Part shown: piece after piece, positions 1 to 7,868 of the stretch
How positions within the stretch are numbered: position 1 is the first letter of the stretch
How the letters are laid out: each line of letters begins with the position of its first letter
From: Leifsonia sp. AG29
GTDB taxonomy: Bacteria > Actinomycetota > Actinomycetes > Actinomycetales > Microbacteriaceae
Direction: 5' to 3'
Assembly: GCF_009765225.1 (NCBI RefSeq)
Contig: NZ_VMSF01000001.1
Location: 3,472,001 to 3,536,000, forward strand
Length of the DNA: 64,000 nt
Made by a program: the position numbers and the translations under genes
Notes under the pieces: generated by a model
Database searches by the model: none
Told to the model about the DNA's origin: nothing
Seen by the model: the letters and a program-made list of their open reading frames with translations, nothing else

Positions 1-108
1 CGCACCCCTCTCCGTCCGGGTCGCGGCGGGAGCAGTCTCCGCTTACGGGCCGAGTGTAGCGCGGGCGGAAGCCGTGGGCGGTGCCGATTTGGGCGGTCCC
101 GCGGACGG

Positions 109-981
109 TCACCGCGACGCCGTGATCTCCGGCCCGACGACCATGGTCGGCGCGGCGAGGTCGAGGATGAGGCCGTGCGAGACGGAACCGAGCCAGGCGC
201 GCCTCCACCCGGTCAGGCGGCGGCTGCCGACGACGAGGAGGAACGCGTCCTGCGACCGCGACCGCAGACCCGACACCGGGTTCTGCCGGAGGAGGACGGG
301 GCGCACCTCCAGGCCGGGGCGCTTCTGCGCGAGGCCCTGCACGTGGTCGTCGAGCAGTTCCTGGTGCGCCGCCTGCTGCGAGTCGACGAACTCGTCGTCG
401 GGCACGATCAGCGGCTCCTCGGCGAGCGGCTGCTGCCAGCAGTGGACGACGATCAGCGGCTGACCGAGCGCCTCCGCCTCGGTCGCGGCGACGTCGAGGG
501 CGACCCGGCCGATGTCGGAGCCGTCGATGCCGACGACCACTCCGGAGCGGCCCCGCATTCTCCCGGACGGCTCGGCCGGGACGATGGCGACGGCGCCTCC
601 CGCTCCCGTCGCGAGGCGGGAGCCCAGGGACCAGCCGTAGCGGCCGCGCGGTCCGGCCCGGTGGGCCGTCCCGACCACCACGAGCGTGTCGGCGCCCGCC
701 TGCTGCGCGAGCAGTTCCAGCGGGTCGCCGACGAGAAGGGTGTGGCCGGAGAGCGCGCCGGGGTGGGAGGTGGTCAGCGCCTCCACTCGCCCGGCGAAAC
801 GGGTCTCCTCCTGCGTCGTCGCGTGATCGAGGGCTCGCGGGTCGCCGAGGAACAGGTCGCGGTCGACCACGTCGAGCAGCTCGACGGTCGATCCCGCGTC
901 CCGTGACCGCCGCAGTGCCCACTCGAGGGCGGCCTCGGCGGGCTCGGAACCGTTCCAGCCGACCACCGTGCGTCGCATCAT
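109..981 (-). CDS. Universal stress protein, tandem Usp domains
   Basis: The 290-residue product contains two Usp (PF00582-type) domains, about residues 3-137 and 147-287. Each opens with the diagnostic strand ending in a conserved Asp/Asn-Gly-Ser (VVGWNGS near residue 6, VVVGIDGS near residue 148) and each has a late V-G-(S/T) loop leading to a Gly-Ser motif. The first domain has Asn where the ATP-binding Asp usually sits, and the nucleotide loop is imperfect in both halves. Tandem USPs are cytoplasmic nucleotide-binding stress proteins; the exact role is unknown. It is divergent from the USP gene at 1118, and a DosR-like box lies in the shared 136-bp promoter region. Confidence 0.9.
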   Translation of the reverse strand: MMRRTVVGWNGSEPAEAALEWALRRSRDAGSTVELLDVVDRDLFLGDPRALDHATTQEETRFAGRVEALTTSHPGALSGHTLLVGDPLELLAQQAGADTLVVVGTAHRAGPRGRYGWSLGSRLATGAGGAVAIVPAEPSGRMRGRSGVVVGIDGSDIGRVALDVAATEAEALGQPLIVVHCWQQPLAEEPLIVPDDEFVDSQQAAHQELLDDHVQGLAQKRPGLEVRPVLLRQNPVSGLRSRSQDAFLLVVGSRRLTGWRRAWLGSVSHGLILDLAAPTMVVGPEITASR

Positions 982-1057
982 CGTCGTTCCCCTTCTCGTC
1001 CCTCACGGGAGAGGCTCGCCGACACGCCGGAGCGCGGAGCAGGGGCGAAGGTCCCGC

Positions 1058-1071
1058 GGGACCAACGGCCC
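1058..1071. promoter_or_regulatory. DosR-like box between divergent USP genes
   Basis: GGGACCAACGGCCC matches GGGACNNNNGNCCC, the core of the mycobacterial DosR/DevR box, exactly. It lies 46 bp before the ATG at 1118 and 76 bp before the start at 981, so it could serve both promoters. Similar boxes occur at 3536, 3569 and 7821. A 14-bp perfect palindrome (GGTCCCGCGGGACC, 1050-1063) overlaps it. Binding is inferred. Confidence 0.55.
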
Positions 1072-1117
1072 TTCGGGCCCCGGCCGCTCGCGAGAAGACT
1101 TCGGACGGAGGTAGGAG

Positions 1118-2041
1118 ATGGACATGCGCGCATTCATCGTCGGTGTGGACGGGTCCGTCCCCGCCCGGGCCGCGATCCGCTGGGCGCTCGCCCGGGCCAC
1201 GTCGTCCGGGGCTCCGGTGTCGCTGGTGCACGTCGCCGACGACGAGTGGGGTGCGGTCGGCACCCGCTTGATCGACGAGGTGGACGCCGGCGCGAAGCAG
1301 CGGCTCCGGGAGGAGCTCGAGTACGCCCGCGCCCTGGCTCCGGATGTCGCCGTCGACGGAGAGCTGCGGACCGGCAGCCCGATGGTCGAACTGGCGGCCT
1401 TCAGCGCCCCCGACCGGATGCTCGTCGTCGGCACGCACAAGACGGGGTTCCACTACGGCCGCGCCTTCGGCTCGCGCAGCCTCCAACTCGCGAATCTCGC
1501 CGTGGGGCCGGTGGCCATCATCCCCGAGTCGGCCTCGCGCATGCGGCGCGGGGTGGTCGTCGGCGTCGACGACACGCCGGCCGGGGGAGCGGCGATCGAT
1601 CTCGCCGCCGACCTCGCCTGCGATGCGCACTGCGAACTCCTGACGGTTCGCTCCTCCAACGCCCACGTGCCGTTCGACGTCGACAGCGACGACGAGCTCC
1701 GGGACTGGCAGCTCCGGCGCGACGACGAGGCCCGCGGCCTGCTGGCCGCGGCCGTCGCCCGGGCGCGGCGACGCCAGCCCGGCATCGCGATCCGGAGCCG
1801 CGTCGTCCGGCGCCCGGCCGGCGCCGCGCTGAATGAGCTCTCCCGCAACGCGGAGCTCCTCGTGATCGGCGATTCGCGGCGGCCGGAGGCGCAGCAGGGG
1901 AGTCTCGGGGCCGTCGCATACGAGGTGCTGCTCAATCTGTCGTCGCCCACGATCGTGGTGCACGCGCCGACGCCGACCGGTCCGGCGAACCACCGCATGC
2001 AGACCGACCGGGTGAAAGGAGACGCGCATGTCGCAGGATGA
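1118..2041 (+). CDS. Universal stress protein, tandem Usp domains
   Basis: The product has 307 residues with two Usp domains: IVGVDGS near residue 6 starts the first and VVVGVDD near residue 146 starts the second. The first half has a G-x-x-x-x-G...GS nucleotide loop (VGTHKTG then FGS), whereas the second (IGDSRRPEAQQGSLGAV) has lost the canonical spacing. ATG 1118 is preceded by GGAGGTAGGAG. The 3' end overlaps the next gene by 14 nt, so translation is probably coupled to the PPOX gene and then the single-domain USP, making a USP-PPOX-USP operon. Downstream of the DosR-like box at 1058. A family assignment only; ligand not known. Confidence 0.9.
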   Translation: MDMRAFIVGVDGSVPARAAIRWALARATSSGAPVSLVHVADDEWGAVGTRLIDEVDAGAKQRLREELEYARALAPDVAVDGELRTGSPMVELAAFSAPDRMLVVGTHKTGFHYGRAFGSRSLQLANLAVGPVAIIPESASRMRRGVVVGVDDTPAGGAAIDLAADLACDAHCELLTVRSSNAHVPFDVDSDDELRDWQLRRDDEARGLLAAAVARARRRQPGIAIRSRVVRRPAGAALNELSRNAELLVIGDSRRPEAQQGSLGAVAYEVLLNLSSPTIVVHAPTPTGPANHRMQTDRVKGDAHVAG

Positions 2042-2447
2042 GGCGGTCCGGGTCCTGGACCAGGAGGAGTGCCGCGAGCTGCTGAGGAGAGGCACGCTCG
2101 GCCGTCTCGCCACCGCCGCCGGGGGCGAGGCCGACATCTACCCCATCAACTACTACTCCGACGGCGAGAGCATCCTGATCCGCACGGCTCCGGGGACGAA
2201 GCTGCTCGAACTGACCGTGCACGACTCGGTCGCGTTCGAGACGGACGGGTACACGGATGACGAGGCCTGGAGCGTGGTCGCCCACGGCCGCGCGCGCCAG
2301 CTCGAGCACCAGGCCGAGATCGACGAGGCCGACCGCGCTCCGTTGCAGCCGTGGATCCCGACGCTGAAATACCGCTACGTCCACATCGACGTGACGCAGC
2401 TGTCCGGGAGGCGCTTCCGCCGTGAGCCCGAGCCGGAGCGGTGGTGA
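2028..2447 (+). CDS. Pyridoxamine 5'-phosphate oxidase (PPOX) family flavoprotein
   Basis: A 139-residue single-domain split-barrel protein of the small actinobacterial PPOX-like class. The N-terminal LRRGTLGRLAT and following INYYSDGESILIRT resemble the strand-turn region that binds FMN or F420 in this family. Family members reduce or oxidise diverse substrates or bind haem; which applies here cannot be read from the sequence. ATG 2028 follows a GAAAGGAG ribosome site inside the upstream USP gene, and its stop overlaps the next USP start by 7 nt. Location inside a USP operon argues for a redox/stress job rather than vitamin B6 synthesis. Confidence 0.85.
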   Translation: MSQDEAVRVLDQEECRELLRRGTLGRLATAAGGEADIYPINYYSDGESILIRTAPGTKLLELTVHDSVAFETDGYTDDEAWSVVAHGRARQLEHQAEIDEADRAPLQPWIPTLKYRYVHIDVTQLSGRRFRREPEPERW

Positions 2448-2926
2448 CCGGCGAGATGAACGAGGCGAGCACCGACGACGACCGGATCACGCCCGGGGGC
2501 CGCATCGTCGTGGGCGTCGACGGCTCCGCCGCCTCGCTCTCGGCACTGCGCCGCGGCGTCAGGATCGCCGAGCGCCTCGGCTGCACGCTGGTCGGCGTCA
2601 CCGTGTGGGAGTTCCCGCAGTCGTGGCCCGGCTACGTCATCGAGGGCTGGTCGCCGGAGGCGGACGCCCACGCGATCGCGGAGGATGCGGCGCGCGAGGT
2701 GTTCGGAGGCCATCGACCCGAGTGGTACTCGTCGGTGATCCGGACCGGCTCCGCAGCCCGGCAGCTCATCGCCGAGGCGGAGGGCGCCGAGATGCTGATC
2801 GTCGGCAGCCGCGGGCTCGGAGGCTTCACGGGCCTCCTGCTCGGCTCGGTGTCGCGGTCGTGCGTCGAGCACGCCGACTGCCCGGTGCTCGTCATCCACG
2901 GGTCGGAGGCGGCCGACCGCCGCTGA
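2441..2926 (+). CDS. Universal stress protein, single Usp domain
   Basis: A 161-residue single Usp domain. It carries the full ATP-type loop G-x2-G-x9-G-S (VGSRGLGG...LLLGS) near the C terminus and VVGVDGS near residue 22, so it is likely a nucleotide-binding USP, unlike the degenerate loops in its tandem neighbours. GTG 2441 overlaps the PPOX stop; an in-frame ATG at 2456 is an alternative start. Third gene of the USP-PPOX-USP operon and convergent with the flavodoxin gene at 2946. Confidence 0.9.
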   Translation: MVTGEMNEASTDDDRITPGGRIVVGVDGSAASLSALRRGVRIAERLGCTLVGVTVWEFPQSWPGYVIEGWSPEADAHAIAEDAAREVFGGHRPEWYSSVIRTGSAARQLIAEAEGAEMLIVGSRGLGGFTGLLLGSVSRSCVEHADCPVLVIHGSEAADRR

Positions 2927-2945
2927 TCGGCCGCCGATCCGCCGC

Positions 2946-3500
2946 TCAGCGGATCGCGGGCGCCCTGAGCTCGGTGGCGATGGTGCGGCCCCATTCGCGC
3001 GCCCGGTCGAGCTCACCCGGTTCGAGCGTGCTCTCCTTGTCGACCAGGAAGCTCCGGTGCTCGACGAACCGCCGGGAGCCGAGCTTCTTCAGCCGCTTCT
3101 CGATGCCGACGGCGGCCGAGCCGGTGAACAGCTCCGTCATGTCGGCGCGGGTGTCGAAGGCGGCGAAGTGCGCGGGTGGCGTCCCGCAGGTCTCGAGCCA
3201 CTCCCGCACGCCGATGCCTTCGGCGTCGGGCTCGAGCGCCAGATGGCGCTCCGGTTCGTCGGCCCAGTGACCGGCCTCCGTGCGGGTGGCCGGACGGCTG
3301 AGGCCGTGCGCGTGGGTCGGCGCGCCGACGATCAGGAGGTCGGTGTCCGGGAAGGACTCGGGAGCCTCCTTCACCGACAGGAGGGTCACCTCCGCCTGCT
3401 CGCGCAGTCCCTCCGCGATCGCCTCCGCGACCCTGCGGGTGCTGCCGAACATGGATTCGTACACGATGGTGGCGCGAGTGGTCGTGCTGGTGTCGTTCAT
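2946..3500 (-). CDS. Flavodoxin family protein
   Basis: A 184-residue flavodoxin fold. The phosphate-binding loop of FMN is visible at residues 12-20 (YESMFGSTR, matching the T/S-x-T-G-x-T type loop) and the second loop at about residues 56-64 (LIVGAPTHAHG). Such proteins shuttle electrons or act as FMN-dependent oxidoreductases in the cytoplasm. ATG 3500 is preceded by GGAGGAATG-type sequence. Divergent from the USP gene at 3651, with a DosR-like box at 3536-3549 close to its own start. The specific redox partner is unknown. Confidence 0.88.
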   Translation of the reverse strand: MNDTSTTTRATIVYESMFGSTRRVAEAIAEGLREQAEVTLLSVKEAPESFPDTDLLIVGAPTHAHGLSRPATRTEAGHWADEPERHLALEPDAEGIGVREWLETCGTPPAHFAAFDTRADMTELFTGSAAVGIEKRLKKLGSRRFVEHRSFLVDKESTLEPGELDRAREWGRTIATELRAPAIR

Positions 3501-3535
3501 TCCTCCACCCTCGCGGGACGGGCACGGGGACGGGA

Positions 3536-3549
3536 GGGCCCAAGGTCAC
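3536..3549 (-). promoter_or_regulatory. DosR-like box upstream of flavodoxin gene
   Basis: Read on the minus strand the site is GTGACCTTGGGCCC, one mismatch from GGGACNNNNGNCCC. It is 35 bp upstream of the flavodoxin start and 19 bp from the second box at 3569, so the divergent region has two tandem sites. Confidence 0.45.
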
Positions 3550-3568
3550 ATCGGGCCCCGTCGCGGAA

Positions 3569-3582
3569 GGGACCTTCGGCAC
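3569..3582 (+). promoter_or_regulatory. DosR-like box upstream of USP-ATPase operon
   Basis: GGGACCTTCGGCAC differs from GGGACNNNNGNCCC at one position and shares GGGACCTTCG with the box at 7821. It is 68 bp before the ATG at 3651. Confidence 0.5.
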
Positions 3583-3650
3583 TGCCGCACCGGCACCGCG
3601 CCTGCGACGCTCGACGCGTCCGCGTCCGCAGCGAAGGTTGGAGGGGCGTC

Positions 3651-4538
3651 ATGGCCGGCATGATCCTGGTGGGCGTCGATGGCTCTCCGCACCACCGCGC
3701 GGCGCTCGAGTGGGCGGTCGACCGGGCGGTCCGCGACGGCTCGGCCGTGGAGCTGGTGTTCGTCATCGAGCGCACTTGGTCCGACGATCCGGACGATCCG
3801 GACGCGGCTCTGGTGGAGGCGGCGGAGGCGCTGCTGTCGCGGGAGCGGGAGCTCGCGGCGAAGCGTGTGCAGGAGGCGCGCCTGCGGCCGGCTCGTTCGA
3901 CGGCCTCCCGCGGGACGGCCGTGGTGTCCGACGTCCGTGTGACGGTGAGCCGGCGCTACGGGCACGTGGGCGCCGAGCTGGAGGCCGCGTCGGAGGACGC
4001 GGCGCTGCTGGTGATCGGCTCGAGGTCGCGCGCCGACACCGATCACGGATTCACGGGCTCGCTCGCGGTCCGGGTCGCCGCCGCTGCGTCCTGCCCGGTG
4101 GCCGTCGTGCCGCACGGCTGGAGCGCCCACGGCCACGGGATCGTCGTCGGGGTCGACGGGGAGCCCTCCTCGGAAGCAGCCGTGGCGTTCGCCGCCGACG
4201 AGGCCGCCGGGGCGGGGGAGCCGCTGACGATCGTCTGCGCGGGCTTCACAGCGAATCCGCTCCTCGCGGGATTCGTGCCGGAGCTGTCGCTCGCTGACCG
4301 ACGCTCCCGTGTCGTCGAGCAGGCCGCGAAGCCCGTGCGAGCGGCCCACCCCGAGCTGGAGGTCCGTACCCGCGTGCTCGAGGGTGCGCCCGCGAGGGGC
4401 CTGGTCATGGCGGCGGAGGAGGCGCGCCTCCTCGTGCTCGGCACTCGCAACCGGCGCGGCGCGAGACGGCTGATGCTGGGCTCGACCGGCCACGACGTCC
4501 TGCTGAACCTCCGCACTCCGGTCGTGGTCGTCCGGTGA
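3651..4538 (+). CDS. Universal stress protein, tandem Usp domains
   Basis: A 295-residue protein with two Usp domains (ILVGVDGS near residue 5; IVVGVDGE near residue 165). Loops are LVIGSRSRADTDHGFTGS and LVLGTRNRRGARRLMLGS, close to but not exactly the ATP consensus. I chose ATG 3651 because GGAGG sits 6 nt upstream and the Usp fold starts immediately; the open frame extends much further 5' but that part is antisense to the flavodoxin gene. Its stop overlaps the P-type ATPase start by 4 nt (GTGA), so the two are co-translated, behind the box at 3569. Confidence 0.9.
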   Translation: MAGMILVGVDGSPHHRAALEWAVDRAVRDGSAVELVFVIERTWSDDPDDPDAALVEAAEALLSRERELAAKRVQEARLRPARSTASRGTAVVSDVRVTVSRRYGHVGAELEAASEDAALLVIGSRSRADTDHGFTGSLAVRVAAAASCPVAVVPHGWSAHGHGIVVGVDGEPSSEAAVAFAADEAAGAGEPLTIVCAGFTANPLLAGFVPELSLADRRSRVVEQAAKPVRAAHPELEVRTRVLEGAPARGLVMAAEEARLLVLGTRNRRGARRLMLGSTGHDVLLNLRTPVVVVR

Positions 4539-7165
4539 TCGAGGCTCGCGAGGCGGCCGTCGATGGAGAGGCCGGCGCGGTCCGGTCGGCAGCGGCGCTC
4601 GACGCCGCGGCCGTTCTCTCGGCGCAGGGGGTCTCGGCCGCCGGGCTGACCGATGAGGAGGCGGCGCGTCGCCTGGCCGCCGCCGGACCGAACGCCGTGC
4701 ACGGGCACCGGGCGCGGCCCGGCCGGGTACTCGGCCGGCAGGTGCGCAGCCCCATCCTCCTCCTGCTGTTCGCCACGGCGCTCGTCTCGGCGTTCGTCGG
4801 CCAGGGCGTGGAGGCGGTGATCATCGCGGTCATCCTCGTCGTCAGCGTGGGGCTCGGCTTCGTCAACGAGTTCCGGGCCGAGATCGCCGCGGACGCTCTC
4901 CACGACCGCCTGAGGCACACGGCCGTCGTGATCCGAGGCGGCGTGCGGAGGAGCGTCGACGTCACCGAGCTCGTCCCCGGCGACATTGTTGCGCTTGCGG
5001 TGGGAACGGTCGTGCCGGCCGACCTGCGCCTGATCGAGTCGACCGCGCTCGAGTGCGACGAGAGCATCGTCACGGGGGAGGCGCGCGCCGCGGCGAAAGG
5101 GGTCGCGCCGGTCGTCGCCGGCTCGGGCATCGGCGACCTCGGCTGCTGCGCCCTCATGGGAACCGTGGTCCACGCGGGCAGCGGCCTCGGCGTGGTGGTC
5201 GCGACGGGGGCCGATGCCGAGTTCGGACGCATCGCCGTGGGGCTCGGCACTCAGGAGCCGCAGACCGAGTTCCAGCGCGGCCTCGCCGGCTTCTCCGTCT
5301 TCCTGCTCATCGTCGCGCTCATCCTCACCTCGGTGATCTTCGTGGCGGCGATGCTGCTCGGGCGCCCGTTCCTCGAGTCCCTCCTCTTCTCGCTGGCGAT
5401 CGCCGTCGGGATCACGCCGCAGCTGCTCCCCGCGGTCGTCAGCACGAGCCTGGCGTCGGGCTCGCGCGCCCTGGCCAAGCGGCGGGTGCTCGTCAAGCGG
5501 ATGGTGTGCATCGAGGACCTCGGGGACCTCGACCTCCTCGTCACCGACAAGACGGGGACTCTCACGACCGGCGACATCGTGTTCGACCGGGCGGTGCCGC
5601 TCGACGGCGTCGCGGCCGACGAGCTGATGCTGCTCGGCCTGCTCGCCGCCGACGCCGACCCCGCCGACCCGTCGCCCGTGGGTCTCAACGCCCTGGACGC
5701 CGCGCTGTGGGAGACCGACCCCGCGGTCCGCGTTCGCGCGGGCGCGTACCGGCGGATCGACGCGCGGCCGTTCGATCATGATCGCCGCCGGGCCGCAGCG
5801 CTGGTCGCCGCAACCGGATCCGCGTCGATCGTGGTCGTCAAGGGTGCGCCCGAGTCGGTCCTGCCGGCCTGCACGAGGGTCGACCCGGACGCCACGTCGG
5901 CGCTGGAGGCGCTCTACGCGGAGGGCGCGCGTGCGATCGCGGTGGCGACCCGCGATTCCGGCCGCGAGACCCTGGGTTCGGACGACGAGAGCGGGCTCAC
6001 GCTGCGGGGCTTCCTCGCCTTCACCGACGGCGTCAAGCCGGGCGCGGACCGCTCGCTGGCGCGGCTCGCCGAGCTCGGCGTGGAGGTGAAGATCGCCACC
6101 GGCGACAGTGCCGTCGTCGCGGAACGCGTGATGGCCGCGCTCGGCGTGGCCAGCCGCGGCACGCTGACGGGAGAGCAGGTCGAGTCGCTCGGCGACGCGC
6201 CGCTCGTGGAGGCGGCTCGCGACGCCTCCATCTTCGCCCGGGTCTCGCCGGAGCAGAAGGCGCGGGTGATCCGGGCGCTCCGGAAGAAGGGCCGCGCGGT
6301 CGGATTCCTCGGCGACGGCGTCAACGACGCGCTCGCCCTGCACCGGGCGGACATCGGCATCTCCGTCGACTCGGCGGTCGATGTGGCGAAGGACGCCGCC
6401 GACGTGCTGCTCCTCGACAAGGACCTCGACGTGCTCGCCGACGGCGTGATCGAGGGCCGCCGGGTGTTCGCCAACACCATCAAGTACGTGCTCATGGGGA
6501 CCTCCAGCAACTTCGGCAACATGTTCAGCGCCTCCATCGCGTCGATCATCCTGCCGTTCCTGCCGATGCTGCCCGGGCAGATCCTGCTCAACAACCTCCT
6601 CTACGACACGGGCCAGCTGGCCATCCCGACCGACCACGTCGACCCCGAGCAGCTGAGGGCGCCCTCGCACTGGGACATCGGGGCGATCCGCCGCTTCATG
6701 CTCCTGTTCGGACCGATCAGCTCCGTCTTCGACTTCGCCACCTTCGGGCTGATGCTGTTCGCGTTCCAGGCGGCGCCTCCCGAGTTCCGGTCGGGCTGGT
6801 TCATCGAGTCGATCGCGACGCAGACGCTCATCGTGTTCGCGATCCGGACGCGGCGCGTGCCGTTCCTCCGGAGCCGGCCCTCCCTCCCGCTCGCGCTGTC
6901 GGTGCTCGCGGTCGTGGCGATCGGGGCATGGCTGCCCTACTCGCCGATGGCCGGGCTGCTCGGATTCACCGCGCTGCCGCTGCCGTTCTTCCTGGCGCTG
7001 GTCGCGCTGGTCATCGCCTACCTGGTCCTCGTCGAGGCGGCGAAGCTCTGGTACTGGGCCCGACTCAGCGGGGCGCCCGCACCGAAGCGGCGCACCCGCG
7101 CGTACCGTCACCGGGTGGCGCGGCGCGCATCACGCTTCACGACGCTGTCCCCGCGCGCTCACTGA
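4535..7165 (+). CDS. P-type ATPase, Mg2+-transporter-like (P3B/MgtA type)
   Basis: An 876-residue integral membrane ATPase. In order: N-terminal cation-ATPase domain (about 25-70), actuator domain, membrane helix 4 with AVGITPQLLP (290-299), phosphorylation site DKTGT at Asp338, nucleotide domain, GDGVNDALAL hinge, and six C-terminal helices. The AVG-TP-LLP helix and VKRM...DLDLLVTDKTGT arrangement are characteristic of MgtA/MgtB importers rather than calcium or heavy-metal pumps. Odd: the actuator motif is TGEA (180-183) instead of TGES. GTG 4535 overlaps the preceding USP gene, so it is likely part of the stress regulon. Substrate Mg2+ is inferred from the family. Confidence 0.88.
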   Translation: MIEAREAAVDGEAGAVRSAAALDAAAVLSAQGVSAAGLTDEEAARRLAAAGPNAVHGHRARPGRVLGRQVRSPILLLLFATALVSAFVGQGVEAVIIAVILVVSVGLGFVNEFRAEIAADALHDRLRHTAVVIRGGVRRSVDVTELVPGDIVALAVGTVVPADLRLIESTALECDESIVTGEARAAAKGVAPVVAGSGIGDLGCCALMGTVVHAGSGLGVVVATGADAEFGRIAVGLGTQEPQTEFQRGLAGFSVFLLIVALILTSVIFVAAMLLGRPFLESLLFSLAIAVGITPQLLPAVVSTSLASGSRALAKRRVLVKRMVCIEDLGDLDLLVTDKTGTLTTGDIVFDRAVPLDGVAADELMLLGLLAADADPADPSPVGLNALDAALWETDPAVRVRAGAYRRIDARPFDHDRRRAAALVAATGSASIVVVKGAPESVLPACTRVDPDATSALEALYAEGARAIAVATRDSGRETLGSDDESGLTLRGFLAFTDGVKPGADRSLARLAELGVEVKIATGDSAVVAERVMAALGVASRGTLTGEQVESLGDAPLVEAARDASIFARVSPEQKARVIRALRKKGRAVGFLGDGVNDALALHRADIGISVDSAVDVAKDAADVLLLDKDLDVLADGVIEGRRVFANTIKYVLMGTSSNFGNMFSASIASIILPFLPMLPGQILLNNLLYDTGQLAIPTDHVDPEQLRAPSHWDIGAIRRFMLLFGPISSVFDFATFGLMLFAFQAAPPEFRSGWFIESIATQTLIVFAIRTRRVPFLRSRPSLPLALSVLAVVAIGAWLPYSPMAGLLGFTALPLPFFLALVALVIAYLVLVEAAKLWYWARLSGAPAPKRRTRAYRHRVARRASRFTTLSPRAH

Positions 7166-7588
7166 GCGCTCCTGGGTGTGCTCGGTCCGCGGGAACAGCC
7201 CGAGCCCGAGCAGGACGAAGCCCAGTTCGGCGAGCCCGGCCGCGAAGTACACCGCCTGCAGCGGGCTGAACGGGATGAACATCATCTGCACGAAGATCCA
7301 GATGAGCAGCCCGAAACCGGCGACCGCCACGGCGAACGGCCCCACTGGAGAACCCCGGCCGATGAGGAGCGCCGCAACGAGGTGGGTGCCTCCGACGACG
7401 ACGGCCAGGAGGAGGCCCGGCGTGACGTACGAACTGAAGGGGCTGCCGCCGAGGAAGGCCTGCGGCGGCACCGCGCCTCCCGGTGACGACGTGACAGCGC
7501 CGATGATGAGGGCCACCCCTCCGGCGATGGCCGTCACCCCGACGAGAGAGGTCAGGACGGCCAGGACGATGCGGATCCAGCGTTTCAT
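7130..7588 (-). CDS. Small integral membrane protein, four TM segments
   Basis: Encodes about 152 residues from ATG 7588, where MKRWIRIVLAVL begins; the open frame continues 29 codons upstream without family-like sequence. Four hydrophobic stretches are visible (IRIVLAVLTSLVGVTAIAGGV, TPGLLLAVVVGGTHLVAALL, GPFAVAVAGFGLLIWIFVQM, LQAVYFAAGLAELGFVLLGLG). No catalytic motif is seen. It resembles actinobacterial hypothetical membrane proteins found near USPs, but I cannot assign a function. Its 3' end overlaps the ATPase gene by 36 nt on the opposite strand. Divergent from the heavy-metal ATPase across the 85-bp palindrome. Confidence 0.7.
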   Translation of the reverse strand: MKRWIRIVLAVLTSLVGVTAIAGGVALIIGAVTSSPGGAVPPQAFLGGSPFSSYVTPGLLLAVVVGGTHLVAALLIGRGSPVGPFAVAVAGFGLLIWIFVQMMFIPFSPLQAVYFAAGLAELGFVLLGLGLFPRTEHTQERSVSARGQRREA

Positions 7589-7677
7589 TGCGCCTCCCAT
7601 GCTCGTCATCGAGGGTGCCGCCCGACGCTCGTGGCCGGGGAGGGCACAAAGGCCCCTGCGTCCCCCCCCCAACCCCG

Positions 7678-7762
7678 TTGAACGATTGAACGGTCACCAA
7701 TGGCCCCCTCAAGCAGCCCCTCCGTCCGTGAGGGGGCCAGCAGTGACGGTTCAATCGTTCAA
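7678..7762. repeat. 85-bp imperfect palindromic element
   Basis: Outer arms 7678-7697 and 7743-7762 are inverted copies matching at 19 of 20 positions; each carries TTGAACGATTGAACG or its complement. Inner arms 7701-7711 and 7729-7739 (TGGCCCCCTCA and complement) are a perfect 11-bp pair. Three-base bulges separate outer from inner stems and a 17-base loop closes it. It lies between divergent promoters, so it is not an obvious terminator. A C9 run (7662-7670) precedes it. Most likely a mobile palindromic repeat (MITE or REP-like) or a large operator. Confidence 0.75.
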
Positions 7763-7820
7763 AGAGGTCGGGAGGGTGTGGATAAGTCGGGTCGGCGGGG
7801 GGTCGGCGCGGGCGGCCGAT

Positions 7821-7834
7821 GGGACCTTCGCCCC
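7821..7834 (+). promoter_or_regulatory. DosR-like box upstream of heavy-metal ATPase
   Basis: GGGACCTTCGCCCC fits GGGACNNNNGNCCC exactly and lies 34 bp before ATG 7869. It shares GGGACCTTCG with the box at 3569. A weaker relative, GGGCACAAAGGCCC (7642-7655), lies toward the divergent membrane-protein gene. Confidence 0.55.
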
Positions 7835-7868
7835 GCCCCGTCCCCGCCGGGCGCGCAAGACTGACCGG

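Noticed and set aside
1-108. Promoter or gene in the first 108 bases
   Set aside because: No credible start, ribosome site or hairpin; it is the 3' flank of the USP gene.
4043-7111. 1022-codon open frame on the minus strand opposite the P-type ATPase
   Set aside because: Composition is Arg/Asp/Glu/His repeats typical of antisense frames in 70% GC DNA; the plus-strand ATPase motifs are intact.
7777-7785. TGTGGATAA, a perfect DnaA box on the complementary strand
   Set aside because: Single copy, no cluster, no dnaA/dnaN or AT-rich element nearby; not an origin. Could titrate DnaA.
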